Positions 45,093 to 56,651 of a DNA stretch of 64,000 bases are shown piece after piece (within the stretch, counting starts at the first letter, position 1; the number at the start of each line of letters is the position of its first letter). A program made the position numbers and the translations under genes. The notes beneath the pieces are model-generated. The model saw only the letters and a list, made by a program, of their open reading frames with translations, ran no database searches and was not told the origin of the DNA. The stretch comes from Periplaneta americana (Eukaryota; Arthropoda; Insecta; Blattodea; Blattidae): contig NC_091130.1 of assembly GCF_040183065.1 (NCBI RefSeq), positions 121,728,914 through 121,792,913 on the forward strand. Direction: 5' to 3'.

Positions 45093-45400
45093 TTAGTATT
45101 TATTTATTTATTTAACCTGGTAGAAATAAGGCCATCAGGCCTTCTCTGCCCCTATTCTTCACAACTTATAAAATACACACACTAATATAGTTCATTAGTC
45201 CGCTGATTGCATATGGAGTTCAGTTGCTGATGGTCATGCATGATTTAGTCTGGTTGCAATGTGTTTGGGAGCATAACGTTGGTAGGGAGCTTAAGAAGCT
45301 TTTTGAGTTTAAGTCTGACAAGCATACTAAAGTAGACGGTATTGGTTCTTAACAGGTTTCTTTAATATCTTTTCTGTTATCGAAGAAGAAAGATGTTTCT
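45093..45400 (-). mobile_element. LINE 3' end with tail motif
   Basis: On the minus strand GGGGCAGAGAAGGCCTGATG and GCCTTATTTCTACCAGGTT lead into (AAAT)n at 45093-45116, the same tail design as 601-729 and 30700-30818. Upstream sequence to about 45400 is presumably 3' untranslated region. No protein is readable. Confidence 0.55.
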
Positions 45401-45820
45401 TAATGAAGATTGTTCATGAGCATCGGCCATTTTAATAGAAATGACGTAATAAAACAACAGCGATCGTCTTCTTTTCTTACCTAGCAGTAATACCAATCGT
45501 ATTCCACTACAGTTTAACTTAACCGAGACTCTGTAATACGACGCATTGAGTTAAACTCTCGGTTAGATTTAACTTTGGTTTAACTTCATCTTTAAATTAA
45601 CCGTGTTTATGAATCGAATTTTTGCTTGGGGGTCAGTTTGACACTTATGCCAGTACTAATGTCACAAATTAGTTCGCGATCACTTTAATGTTCATTGAGA
45701 GAACTGTAAAATGCTACAGACTTATGTAAATAAATTAATCAGAGCTATTAAAGGGCGTACAAATTTTTTCTAGCGTAAGTAATGGGCGTACTTATTAATA
45801 CTTCCACTTTTTTATTCATT
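45400..45820. other. No gene recognised
   Basis: Contains two GTTTAACTT-rich stretches near 45510-45600; no gene. Confidence 0.4.
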
Positions 45821-45824
45821 CATT

Positions 45825-46435
45825 TAGTGTTCTGCTCAAGGGCAGGTTTTTCACTGCAAGCTCAGCTTCCTCCAATCTTTCCTATTTTCTGCCTTCCTCT
45901 TTGTTTCCTCCTATGATTAATATATCTTAATATCATCTATGATCTAATATCTTCTTCTACCCCGAACTCTTCTCCCGTTCACTAGTCCTTTCAGCGCATC
46001 CTTCAGTAGGCAGTTTATTCTCAGCCAGTGACCCACACAATTTCTTTTCCTCCTCATGATCAGTTTTAACATCATTCTTCCTTCACCAACGTTTTCCAAC
46101 ACAGTTTAATTTCCTATTCAGTCTGTCCACTTCACATGTTGCATTCTTCTACATATTCAAATTTCAAATGATTCTATTCATTTCTCTTCACTTCGTCGTA
46201 ATGTCCATGATTCCGCTCCATACAATGCCACACTCCATACAAAGCACTTCATCAGTATTTTCCTTTGTTATTTTTCAGAAGTCCGCAAAAAATGCTCATT
46301 TTTCTATTAAAATCTTCCTTTGCCATTGCTATTCTCCTTTTGACTTCTTGCCAGCAGCTCATGTTACTGCTTATAGTACACCCCAAGTATTTGAAACTGT
46401 CCACTTCCTCTACTGCCTCATTTAGAATTCTAAAG
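45825..46435 (-). mobile_element. LINE family C, RT C-terminal remnant
   Basis: On the minus strand: NEAVEEVDSFKYLGCTISSN and WQEVKRRIAMAKEDFNRKMS (46420-46290), MECGIVWSGIMD (the decayed YGAETW region, near 46220), VDRLNRK, RGRRRYQIIDDIK and YEETKRKAENRKDWRKLSLQ (near 45950-45855). It has the same architecture as families A and B, but the sequence is distinct. Frameshifts between blocks make it dead. The two overlapping plus ORFs are shadows. Confidence 0.78.
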
Positions 46436-46455
46436 TTTATCTACTACATTTTTTT

Positions 46456-47562
46456 CAACAGTAATCTCACTAGAGGTTTTGATTTATGTAAAGAAAATAA
46501 AAAATCGAGTGGGATTTAATTGACTATTACACGATTAGAAGAAAGTATATAAAGATTCGAAGTAACGAAGTACTCCAATACAAAAAATATTAATTGACTT
46601 ACGGAAATACAACTGTCTTCAAATGTATTATTGTACCAGCTCAAATACGCTAGGTGGCAGTAGTGTGTTATGTTTAGCTGGATCCAGACGGCGGTGGTTT
46701 AGTTGTTTTCTTCTCATCAGTTGTGCCAACTATGGAATCTTCATTCAACTCTGTGGACGGTTACTAGTCAAGAAGGCTTTGTTGATTCAGTTTCATTTTT
46801 ATTAAAACAGTTGCCTTCCACTTCAATTATCCGGATCCCAATAATCAACGCCACTTGACAGATGATTTTCAATAAATCTGAATATTAAACAATCTCTGAT
46901 ACGTGACTATTCATAATATCATATAGCAGAAGCTATAACATAACCTAAATAATATAAACAAGTGTTGGAAAAGTTTTAATTAGGGATGATGAAATAAACA
47001 AGAAAAGTTTTAATTAATGATGGTAAAATAAAAAATAAACATTAATAATTTTAAAAGGAACAATTATTGAAAGTATAATTTTCAAATTTGAATGTTTTAG
47101 TGGTTTTTATATTATATTAGACGTGTGCGTAAAAGAAGTGGAACTCGTTGATGTACATGGTGTATTCCTCAACTTATTCAGAACTTCCGAATGGTGCTCT
47201 TCATTTATTTGTAAATAGGATTTCAGGAAAGATGCATAGCTATGACCAGTGATCTTTATTAATTCTTGTTCTTGAATGTCAATGCGAGTCATATTTGAAA
47301 CTGCTGTGAATCGACTGGAGTGGTTTGTAATTTTTTTTTTCCTTTTGACGTCCAGATCAGTGCAGTTTGAAATGTTGGCAAACAAAGAAACAAGTGCTAG
47401 GTTAGTGATAAAAATAAACAAATGCTAGGGACGCGAAAAAATTAAACAAATGCTAGGACACGATAAAATTGTGCGATAAGCAGCCATGATTAGTTGAAAG
47501 ACGTCCTTTCGTACCGTTTTATTGGTCAACAGTAGTGTGACGTAGTAAAAGTGTAATAGTTA
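46456..47562 (-). mobile_element. Crypton-like element, copy 3
   Basis: Inverse orientation relative to copies 1 and 2. It ends at CAACAGTAATCTCAC with hairpin 46468-46511, and at the other end GTAGTAAAAGTGTAATAGT (47542-47560). It carries the same recombinase C-terminal fragment (47107-47340) and the same deletion as copy 2. The arms are about 80-85% identical to copy 2. Confidence 0.65.
47107..47421 (-). pseudogene. Tyrosine recombinase C-terminal fragment
   Basis: A minus ORF of 104 codons. Residues about 32-68 are TNHSSRFTAVSNMTRIDIQE followed by QELIKITGHSYASFLKSYL, with the HxxR, GH and Tyr positions all conserved relative to copy 2 despite surrounding changes. The first 30 codons come from the noncoding left end and the K-rich deletion junction, so the ATG is not the original start. 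Confidence 0.68.
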
Positions 47563-47569
47563 CTGTAAA

Positions 47570-48550
47570 CACAACATTTTATGGAGTAAAACTGAGCTTT
47601 CGGCACCAGAACACAGAAAAACCGAACCCGGGTGCACTGGACTTGTAAGTAAAAATATTACCGAAATACATGTGACATATCTTATCAATTACCAATACGA
47701 ATTATCAACGTGCTTATCATAGAGTTACAGTGTGAATGGTGTTATGATAATCTAAAAAAATATAATGCCTTTTTTTCACTTGTTTTAACTAATGTTGATG
47801 AATTAATTCATAACATTCACAGGAGAATAAAGAAACCTCATTATTATGGAAGTTCATTGGCAAAATTTTTGTAGTATCTTGTTCTCCTTTTGCTCTTTTA
47901 GGTGAAAATTCCGAGGCGAGAGAGCGTGTTGCATGGTATTCCAAGCACGCAACGCCAACCTGCCATATCCCACCAGTTCCCTCCCTTTATCACGTTATTT
48001 AACTTTCTAGAAGCAGGCCTTCCTACTACAGACGACAAAAAAACGTTGGTCACCTACAATAAATAAGAATATTTTCGGCGTGGGGGATTTGTATTTTAAT
48101 ATAATTTTGAGAATTCTTTCTGCATATATATTTGAGTAAAGTAGGTGTGACTTAAAAATGCGAAGCAGGTTCTTTGTTTATCTTTAAATTTCCTAGACAT
48201 GTTACGGAGGCACGTTATTGTAGATGGCGTTATGAAATAATATTACACTGATTTCGAGAAAATAAGCTATATTAAGGCACTTCAGTGTCCATTTCATTGC
48301 GAAATTACAACAGAGGAATTCCACCTATGTAATATCTGGTGTGAGATCAAATAATGGAATATGAAACTACTGAAAACCCAAGAGAATATAATAATTTTCG
48401 ATAGATAATACCTTAGTAGTGTCAGTTAACAAAAGTCTGGGTTGTAAATGGATTGTGAATTAAATTAATATTGATTTTCTTCGTGTGTTGAAAGGGGTTA
48501 GGTACAGCTTACAGCAGTAAAATTTTGGAAATATTCAACATTTTTTTCCT
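47570..48550. other. No gene recognised
   Basis: No motif-bearing ORF and no recurrence in the window. Confidence 0.4.
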
Positions 48551-48555
48551 CCATT

Positions 48556-49660
48556 ATTGTATCTTGTACAGGGACATAATTTCATTTTTACTTCAATTTT
48601 TATTGTAACTGAGTTTTTGAATGTACTTCACTCCCACCCCTTCTACTAGTGAAGTTCAACCGTCCTCCACACAGAACCAAGACCGCATATACAGTCATAG
48701 TAGCCTTACGGTCATAGTAAACAGTACGTTCCAAAATTATGTTCGCGTTTTCCAGCGACGAAAGAGCTTTCAATATTGAATCATTTTCGCACAGGTACTG
48801 TCATCCATTTGCCTACGTCGTATCCCGGTTTCCCCCACCAGCTTTTATTCGCCACCTAGTGGCTAGGCTGACTTAGCTCTTTTCTGAGAACATTAATTTC
48901 TGTTTGGAATTGGACGTCTACGTAATATTATACAACTGTTTAAAACAACTTAAATAAAAGGGCCTCGTTAAGTAACTGTCATGTGATTTTCTCCCTTTCT
49001 ACGACCCTACGACATAACCACTTGGACGGACACTAGATAGTATGTCTGAGTAATTTTATCTTTTCTGATCGGGCAGAAGCGAAGATTGAATTTACAGTAC
49101 GTAAGGTACTCTTTTATGGAGTAGGTACAATATTATTTCAACATGAGTTACTAGTACGAAGGACGAAACTGGTAATTGGGATTAAATACAATAGTCTGTA
49201 GTGCGATACATTAGAACTGAAGCCTGTAACGAAATGAACTGCCACGATTTTCAAAAATGTGTTTAAATATCCATATTATGTTTATTTTTCAATTTAACTT
49301 CATTCTCTATATTGTACGCTAATGTACTGTAGACAATATAATATACACTACATATTGAATACGTCCACATGGACAGCTCAGTTCTTGAGTAAAAACACTA
49401 ATTGTTAATACGGTACTGTATTTTGATTAAACAAAAACCTAATGAAAATGATCAAACTCAAAAGCGTGATATTTCCTAGTTTACGTTAATGGATGAACTA
49501 TTTTTCTTCCCTCCTACACATAGTAAAGTGATTTGTTTGTATATTACGCCAGTATCATCGAACTCCAGTCGTGGAAGGGGGTAGCAAACGCCGTTGATCC
49601 AGAGGTATAGCCAAGTTAATAATAAAAATGTTAGTAAAAATGAAATGATATCCCTGTACA
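48556..49660. repeat. Unknown dispersed repeat R, copy 2
   Basis: Direct-orientation relative of 15600-16864; see that entry for shared blocks. It lacks the 183-bp terminal duplication. A small minus ORF (49476-49661) lies in it without motifs. Confidence 0.7.
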
Positions 49661-49757
49661 ATAATGAAAATTAGTACGTTTAAAAGACTGTCCTTCTGCT
49701 ACATGAAAAATAAAATACTTTTCTAATTAAAAAAAAACCTTTTACATTTCTTTTTGC

Positions 49758-49785
49758 CTTTTTTTTTTTTTTTTTTTTTTTTTCA
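49758..49785. repeat. Poly(T) run
   Basis: About 27 T residues, possibly the A tail of a minus-strand retrocopy, but no source sequence is recognisable upstream. A TA run is at 49905-49920. Confidence 0.85.
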
Positions 49786-49789
49786 AAAT

Positions 49790-50415
49790 TTAGTTCGTTG
49801 TGCAGTGATAAAGCGTTTCCACATAACTCAAAAACTATCCAACATTCTGTGATGAAATTTTTTGTGTGTATTTATGCATTTAAATAGGAAGGGAATTGAA
49901 AGTTATTTATATATATATATTTGGTTTCGTATTTGATATACTTTAAATAATATCCACCTATATTGCTTAATGTTTAATTAAACAAGGCAATAGAAGAATG
50001 GAGAACAACAAGACCCAGAAACTTTTATTAATAACAGTTTTCTAATGACAATATGTTTTGCAAATTTCCAGGTATTACTGGCGGAAAATAGAGAAGGCCT
50101 ACAGAAATCATTACTAAGAAAAATAAAGAACAAATTTTACAATAACGATATCCACGAAGAAAACTGAGTCCATGGGAATTAAAAGCAAAGAACAATCCGG
50201 AATTATGATGATACTGTAGATGAATCGTCTAAGGCTATTCGTCACTAACTTTTCGTCAACGTAATGACTTGTCATATTTTGCTTGTCACAGAGTTTTTCA
50301 TCACGTAAGTACGATAGCTCACAATACCAAATTTGTCACAATAATATCTACTTTTCGACGTTTAAAGTTTCGATATGTCTATCGGCAATCATTTACAGTT
50401 CATCCAGGAAAAATA
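49790..50415. other. No gene recognised
   Basis: Nothing but short ORFs without motifs. Confidence 0.4.
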
Positions 50416-50419
50416 AAAT

Positions 50420-50515
50420 ATGTTTTACGATACTACAAAAATAAAAACCATTGCAATGTTTTATGGTTAGGTTACTATAAAAATAAAAACCATGGAAATT
50501 TTTAGCAATAAAATA
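50420..50515. repeat. Outlying copies of the 36-bp minisatellite
   Basis: Three diverged units of ACTATAAAAATAAAAACCAT type, like the main array at 51320-51645. Another fragment is at 51055-51080. Confidence 0.7.
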
Positions 50516-50519
50516 AATA

Positions 50520-51000
50520 TATAAACCATTGAGCTACTCTGTGGAGAAACTTCCGAGCTTATACCGCGTTGTCTTGATGCTAGTGGCTGACGTTTGACCG
50601 CTGTGTTGTCATCCTCAGAGCAGTGGATAAGGAAATAGTGTGTGAGCTTTATAGGAGTCTCAATAGGAGAGGACTTCCAATGATAGGCCGTAGGTTCTCC
50701 TTCTGGCATATGATTGGTTCCTCGTTGCCCAATCCGCTTGAGGTCTGCATAGAGGGGAGAATTCATATTAAAGACTGGCCCCAATAAGGTCAGAAAGAAA
50801 ACGGGAGTCCATGTGGGGTGACCTTGATTCCGTGTCCATTGTCCGGATGAAAGGGTGGCTCGTACATGTGCAGACACTGGTTCCTCGTTCCTAAGTATTA
50901 CCTTGGAATAGACTTCCCCATGAGTTGCTGAGTTGTCACCCATCGTTGGGATGTAGTCTGATGTAGATAGCTTCTTTGTCCAGTCTTTTTGTATATGTTG
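50520..51000 (-). mobile_element. Possible Penelope-like element 3' end
   Basis: The minus strand contains RLDKEAIYIRLHPNDG at about 50985-50935, resembling the KEAIEIRKHPNN stretch near the end of the Penelope GIY-YIG endonuclease. The later CTCTGAGGATGACAACACAG and CGGTCAAACGTCAGC (50585-50620) resemble Penelope 3' flanks. A 158-codon minus frame (50467-50943) is open but in a different frame from the EAIYIR motif. The evidence is short-motif only, so this is a tentative call. Confidence 0.4.
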
Positions 51001-51319
51001 TCTTCTTGTATATTATGTTCTGCCTACGCCAACACTTAAATCATGGACATTTTTTGCGATAAAATAAATATATAAAACGTGGAAATCTGTCGTCGATTTG
51101 CAAAAAGATACATGTCCAAAATAACAAAGTGTTGGAAAATTGCAAAAACTATAATTAAATTAACAAATTAAAATGTTCATATATTTTTTCTAGTTCGATC
51201 ACTATGGATACATACATTCAGGATCCATCAACATTTTAATATTTTAAGCCTATGATTTTTTTTGCGATTTTCCAATAATTTGTTATTTTGGACGTGTCCC
51301 CTTTTGCAAATCGACGACA

Positions 51320-51645
51320 GAAATGTTTAGCTATAAAATAAAGATAAAAACTATGGAAATGTTTTGCAATATTATAAAAATAAAAACCATGGAAACGTTG
51401 TGCGATACTATGAACATAAATATTATGAAAATGTTTTGCGGTACTATAAAAATAAAAACTATGGAAACACTTCGTGATACTATAAAAATAGAAACCGTGG
51501 AAACGGTTTGCGATATTATAAAAATAAAAACCATGGAAATGTTTTGCGATAATATAAAAATAAAACCCATGGGAATGTTTTGCAATGTTATAAAAATAAA
51601 AACCAGGAAACTGTTCTTCGATATTACAAAAATGAATAGGTGCCA
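51320..51645. repeat. 36-bp minisatellite, about nine units
   Basis: The unit is roughly ACTATAAAAATAAAAACCAT plus GGAAATGTTTTGCGAT. Because 36 is a multiple of 3 and the unit lacks stops, one plus and two minus frames of 115-150 codons stay open and read as 12-residue repeats (KIKTMEMFCDNI on plus). I treat these as artefacts. Confidence 0.9.
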
Positions 51646-51744
51646 TAGAAACGTTACAAACATCATGTGACCTACAATCATGAGACAAAAATGTATTGAC
51701 AGACCTTAAGTCTCATGACGAAAATGCAATGTGTGACGAATCAG

Positions 51745-51870
51745 GTACATGACGAATGATTCGGATCGCGTAGATGAAGAAATAATAGAGCAGGTTTCCA
51801 CATTTAAATATTTAAGGTCTAATATGTTGGCTACAGAATGAAAAGCAGACTTGGAGGATATAAGTGAAGT
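51745..51870 (+). mobile_element. LINE RT scrap
   Basis: The plus strand reads VDEEIIEQVSTFKYLRSNML followed by ADLEDI, the FKYLGxxI block of RTE-like LINEs (compare family A, FKYLGSTI). Too short to assign. Confidence 0.5.
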
Positions 51871-51889
51871 GGGTAGGCATTGGCTGCAC

Positions 51890-53240
51890 ACACATACACA
51901 TGAGCTTATACTCGTAATCTGAATTAATTTCGCATCTAAATCTCTAATCAGGGCACAAGATGTTGATAATGATGATCATGATTTTGATGATATTGATGAT
52001 ATTTTTGATAATAATTATTGTATGAAATTCTGGAATGTTACAAGCTTTGTGAAATTGCATGTATTCAAATATTATTACATTTAAAAAATTCTTTTATTAC
52101 TTACTGTTAACGTCCTTGACAGGGTTTCTGTGGAAAACTTTCAGACCACAGACAATAAATTGGACGAGTTTGTTATTTGCGAAATTTTGTTTACAAATCA
52201 ATTTGCTTTGAGGTTTTCAACAACCAAATTGATTTATGAACCCAATTAACTTGTTGTACAACAGAAATATGTACACCACTACGTAACTGCGAATTTATAC
52301 CTGATTTCTGAATGTACCACAAATCCAAATTATTTGTGGCGGTTGTTAAAATTGTGTTTTGTTTCTGAGTTCAGCAATTTTCATTTTGGCCATAATTCAT
52401 GTTGGGAGTCACCAATACAAAAATAAGAGCCATTTCCAGGACGAGAAAAAAACTTATTGCATTAAATTCTATTGACCCGTTGAAATAAATCACACAAATA
52501 AAAGTAAAAAATCCAATTAGAAATTACGTCTATTTTAGATGAGATATTAGGCCTACAAATGAACCTTCATACAATGTAACAGGCCTATACTAAAAATTGA
52601 TGATAACAAAATCCTTCCGAAAATGTTTAATTACGGATTCGAAAGAAAGAAAAGTGAATATAGATCTTTAAAAGTCTGATTATTTTGTTTTGTGCCGAAA
52701 AGGAGAATCAGATCAAAAATCGTTAGGCATTATGAGAGTTATGTTCATTATAATTATCAAATATTAATTAGTTTGTAGAAATCGACAGTTTAAAACAATG
52801 AACAGGTATCCGAAATAAAGTTTCATGTTAAATCTATCTTGCCGGGGTTTGAAACACTTCCGTTAATTGAAGAGCTTCGTGCAAGAGAGAAGTAACTCCA
52901 AAATTCACAAAACTGCATTTATTCTGTTTATAGGTCTATGTGGAACAATTAATGGCATATTTGATAAAAGAACGAGGTCTATCAGCTGGATATTTTGACG
53001 TGATACTAGAGAATGAAACTTACTTCGTTAATGTGTTTGGTGCAAGAGGAAGACAGTTAATTGTCTCTTCTAAATACGGTAAAACAGAGTTACTCCTCTC
53101 TTGCACTAGACGCTTCAGTTTCGCTATCATAGTGAACCTATGTACCGGTTTACCCTCTCGTCTTTTAGAAATTAACCAAGTCTCCAATGATTGTTATCTG
53201 ATACACAAGTCTAATTGTTTTCAAACTACGACTTCTTTAC
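51890..53240. other. No gene supported
   Basis: The longest frame is 52940-53278 plus (112 codons, YFDVILENETYFVNVFGARG near the start). It has no family I recognise, and its end runs into the repeat flank at 53250. A GAT-rich stretch lies at 51965-52005. Confidence 0.35.
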
Positions 53241-53249
53241 AGCCAACGC

Positions 53250-54760
53250 CAGCGCATTCGGCGAGTATCCTCGAGTAGAATGCCCAGTCAGTGAGCATTT
53301 GTTGCCAGTGCAGTTAAGAATGGTACCAGAATAAGTAACACATCACCTCAGCAATTTGCTAATCATAGTTGTCAGTCTTTTGGTTGCCAGTGCAGTTAAG
53401 AATGTTACCAGAATAAGGAACATGTCACCTCAGCAATTTGCTAATCACAGTTATCAGTCTTATTGTTGCTAGTGCAGTTAAGAATATTACCAGAATAAGT
53501 AACACGTCACTTCAGCAATTTCCTAATCCCAGTTGTCAGTCTTATTTTTGACAGTGCAGTTAAGAATGTTACCAGAATAAGTAACATGTTACCTCAGCAA
53601 TTTGCTAATCCTAGTTATCAGTCTTATTGTTGCCAGAGCAGTTAAGAATGTTACCAGAGTAAGTAACACATCACCTCAGCAATTTGCTAATCATAGTTGT
53701 CAGTTTTTTTGTTGCCAGTGCAGTTAAGAATGTTACCAGAATAAGTAACACATCACCTCAGCAATTTGCTAATCCTAGATATCAGTCTTATTGTTGCCAG
53801 TGCAGTTAAGAATGTTACCAGAATAAGTAACACATCACCTCAGCAATTTGCTAATCATAGTTGTCAGTCTTTTTGTTGCCAGTGCAGTTAAGAATGTTAC
53901 CAGAATATGGAACATGTCACCGCAGCAATTTGCTAATCACAGTTGTCAGTCCAGTTAAGAATATTACCAGAATAAGTAACATGTCACCTCAGCAATTTGC
54001 TAACCACAGTTATCAGTCTTATTGTTGCCAGTGCAGTTAAGAATATTACCAGAATAAGTAACACGTCACTTCAGCAATTTCCTAATCACAGTTGTCAGTC
54101 TTATTTTTGAAAGTGCAGTTAAGAATGTTACCAGAATAAGTAACATGTCACCTCAGCAATTTGCTAATCCTAGTTATCAGTCTTATTGTTGCCAGTGCAG
54201 TTAAGAATGTTACCAGAATAAATAACACATCACCTCAGCAATTTGCTAATCCTAGTTATCAGTCTTATTGTTGCCAGTGCAGTTAAGAATGTTACCAGAA
54301 TAAGTAACACATCACCTCAGCAATTTGCTAATCATAATTGTGTCTTTTTGTTGCCAGTGCAGTTAAGAATGTTACCAGAATAAGGAACATGACACCTCAG
54401 CAATTTGCTAATCACAGTTGTCAGTCCAATTAGAATATTACCAGAATAAGTAACATGTCACCTCAGCAATTTGCTAATCAAAGTTATCAGTCTTATTGTT
54501 GCCAGTGTAGTTAAGAATATTACCAGAATAAGTAACACGTCACTTCAGCAATTTCCTAATCACAGTTGTCAGTCTTATTTTTGACAGTGCAGTTAAGAAT
54601 GTTACCAGAATAAATAACACATCAACTCAGCAATTTGCTAATCATAGTTGTCAATCTTAATGTCAGTGCAGTTAATGTTACCAGAATAAGTTACACGTCA
54701 AGTCAGCAATTTGCTAATCACAGTTGTCAGTCTTATTGTTCACCGACTACAGCATAGGAA
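53250..54760. repeat. 83-bp satellite array with higher-order structure
   Basis: About 17 tandem units of TTGCCAGTGCAGTTAAGAAT, GTTACCAGAATAAGTAACAC, ATCACCTCAGCAATTTGCTA, ATCATAGTTGTCAGTCTTAT. Variant units (CACTTCAGCAATTTCCTAAT) recur at about 53512, 54069 and 54542, so blocks of about 6-7 units were copied together. The array is flanked on both sides by TGCCCAGTCAGTGA.CAT.TG. The monomer is a piece of the roughly 190-bp repeat in the mariner at 41374-41745, inverted. Confidence 0.93.
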
Positions 54761-55010
54761 AGATATTCGGGTTTTGCGTTTCCGGAGTGTGCCCTTGAGT
54801 ACTGTGCCCAGTCAGTGAACATCTGTTGATACTTCAGCTGAGAATGGTACCACCAACTAAACACAAGTTACGTGAGCAATCTGCCAATAACAGTTGTCAA
54901 GTTTCTGGCCACACAGAGTACGGAAAAGATAAGATACTTGCTCTTAACGTTCCCATTACTTATTTCACACTCCAAAAACAGAGACTGGTCATCTGTTTGA
55001 ATCTGGTCAA
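54760..55010 (-). repeat. Mariner-associated repeat, inverted copy
   Basis: Inverse of the 41374-41745 repeat. It ends with GTTCCCATTACTTATTTCAC (54948-54967), matching the inverse of GTGTGAAATAAGTAGTGGGA at 41383-41402. This ties the satellite to the same element. Confidence 0.7.
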
Positions 55011-55014
55011 TATT

Positions 55015-55590
55015 GTGTATGTCCATTGTCAATTTCATGTGCGGTGTTGGATCGTCTGTGGCTCAAGGTCTGTTGCCGGTCTTCCGTCCAGACGGCTTGG
55101 ATTCCATCCCGGGACAGGCCATTATGGAATTTTTAGTGAACAATGTAGATTTGCAGAGAAATTTTCATAATATACTCCCGTTTCACTCTACCATTCCACC
55201 AAAGCTTTACACCTTCTCCTCATTTCATCTAATTGGAATATTTAAAAATAGGCTGGGATGAAATCTACTTCAGTACGTGATTCTGATGCTGATAAGAGTT
55301 TAAGAAAGACGTGGGGCTCAAAGCCCTGCTGCTTGTCAGATATTCGTCTGCGGATGGGGCATGGCTCTGACACTTCTGTCAGGACTGACTCAGAATGATC
55401 TTCTTGTCAGTATCAGATTCATGAATATCACTTTCCAGACATGGGCAACCGCTCCATGTAGGAGGCGCACAACGGGTCAATACAATCCCAAGTGTAAAGT
55501 TCCGTCCCGGGTCCCATCCTCGCTAAAGTCAAGCCAAGCCAAGTCCACTGTGAGTTCCATCGCCTTTTTATTCTCATGTAATATCAATAC
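55015..55590. other. No gene recognised
   Basis: GC-richer patches (55060-55120, 55310-55560) with short ORFs; GGCTTGGATTCCATCCCGGG at 55096-55115 is B-box-like in style, but no full SINE is evident. Confidence 0.35.
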
Positions 55591-55595
55591 ATGTA

Positions 55596-55727
55596 CAGAA
55601 TGTTAAAAAGTATCCAATATTTTAGGAGGTGATAGTATTTATCAAAACAAGAAAAAAGTCTAATAGACATGGGTTCTACAACGCAAACTTTCTGAGATCT
55701 AAATGTCTGAACACTTGTTCATAGCGG
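55596..55727 (+). mobile_element. Single end of mariner-like element 2 family
   Basis: TGTTAAAAAGTATCCAATAT, TTTAGGAGGTGATAGTATTT, ATCAAAACAAGAAAAAAGTC, CTTTCTGAGATCT and GAACACTTGTTCATAG match the arm 29297-29420. After 55727 the sequence becomes pure TATG repeats and no second arm follows. Confidence 0.8.
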
Positions 55728-55890
55728 GTATGTATGTATGTATGTATGTATGTATGTATGTATGTATGTATGTATGTATGTATGTATGTATGTATGTATG
55801 TATGTATGTATGTATGTATGTTTGTTTGTTTGTTTGTTTGTTTGTTTGTTTGTTTGTTTGTTTGTTTGTTTGTTTGTTTGTATGTATGTA
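55728..55890. repeat. (TATG)n then (TTTG)n microsatellite
   Basis: About 23 TATG and 15 TTTG units. It begins abruptly at the broken transposon end. The MYVC- and FVCL-type ORFs are artefacts. Confidence 0.97.
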
Positions 55891-55899
55891 TTTTTTTAA

Positions 55900-56130
55900 T
55901 ATTAGTTGAACGACATGTCCCATTACAATAAAGGTAATACTACATGCCTTGCTACCTGTATGTTTACAATATAACACATTATGTCTCGTTTCTGTCACTC
56001 TCTAGGCGTATGTAGGTCTGTTATTCTGTTGTGAAAATTTGAGTCTTGCATTATATCTATTGCATACTCTTATCTTCCTAGATTAAATTATCCTACGTTT
56101 ACTCGTCTAAATGTATAACATTGACATAGT
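55900..56130. other. No gene recognised
   Basis: Short unannotated spacer; nothing seen. Confidence 0.4.
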
Positions 56131-56134
56131 TTGT

Positions 56135-56318
56135 GAATGTATGCGCATGTTCTTGCATTATTTTAAGCTTTGTGAAAGTCCACTTGCCAGTTTTCCTTAA
56201 CATTTCCCGCTGGAACGCTAGTCTTTCTTTGTCCAATTTCGGGCACTCGAAAAGGAGGTGGTCGACGGTCTGTTCCTCTGCTCCACACGCACACGACGGG
56301 TTGTCCCTCAGCTTGAAT
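56135..56318 (-). mobile_element. LINE C-terminal zinc-knuckle fragment
   Basis: The minus strand reads LRDNPSCACGAEEQTVDHLL, FECPKLDKERLAFQREMLRK and TGKWTFTKLK: the C-x-C-G...H-x4-C knuckle of an R1/jockey-type LINE. It is cut on its 5' side by the ATGT repeat at 56320. Confidence 0.78.
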
Positions 56319-56319
56319 C

Positions 56320-56321
56320 TG

Positions 56322-56355
<34 letters not shown>

Positions 56356-56423
56356 TGTATGTATGTATGTATGTATGTATGTATGTATGTATGTATGTAT
56401 GTATGTATTATTTGTGCAAAATT

Positions 56424-56491
<68 letters not shown>

Positions 56492-56550
56492 CTTGTTTAT
56501 TTATGTACCGGTATGTATTTATTTATTCATTTATTTATTTATTATAAAAC
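56320..56550. repeat. (ATGT)n and (TTTA)n microsatellites
   Basis: About 21 ATGT units (56325-56409), a short unique spacer, then TTTA units (56427-56550) with variants. The Y, V, C, M and F, L, I, Y rich ORFs are artefacts. Confidence 0.97.
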
Positions 56551-56651
56551 TCGGGTATTATACTGTTCAATTTTGGCCGAGCACATGTTGCCTCTATTTT
56601 AATGTATGTATTAATTTTAATAAATAATAATATATTGTTATCGTATCAACT

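Noticed and set aside
51236..51688. 150-codon repeat protein (GFYFYNIAKHFH type)
   Set aside because: Open because the minisatellite period is 36 bp; the complementary strand is open as well.
52940..53278. 112-codon ORF as a host gene
   Set aside because: No known family, and its 3' end runs into the satellite flank.
53250..54760. CRISPR-like array
   Set aside because: Regular spacing comes from whole 83-bp monomers; there are no unique spacers, and the genome is eukaryotic.
54826..55606. Cluster of short plus ORFs as a gene
   Set aside because: The first overlaps the mariner-linked repeat; the others lack motifs and shift frame without splice signals.
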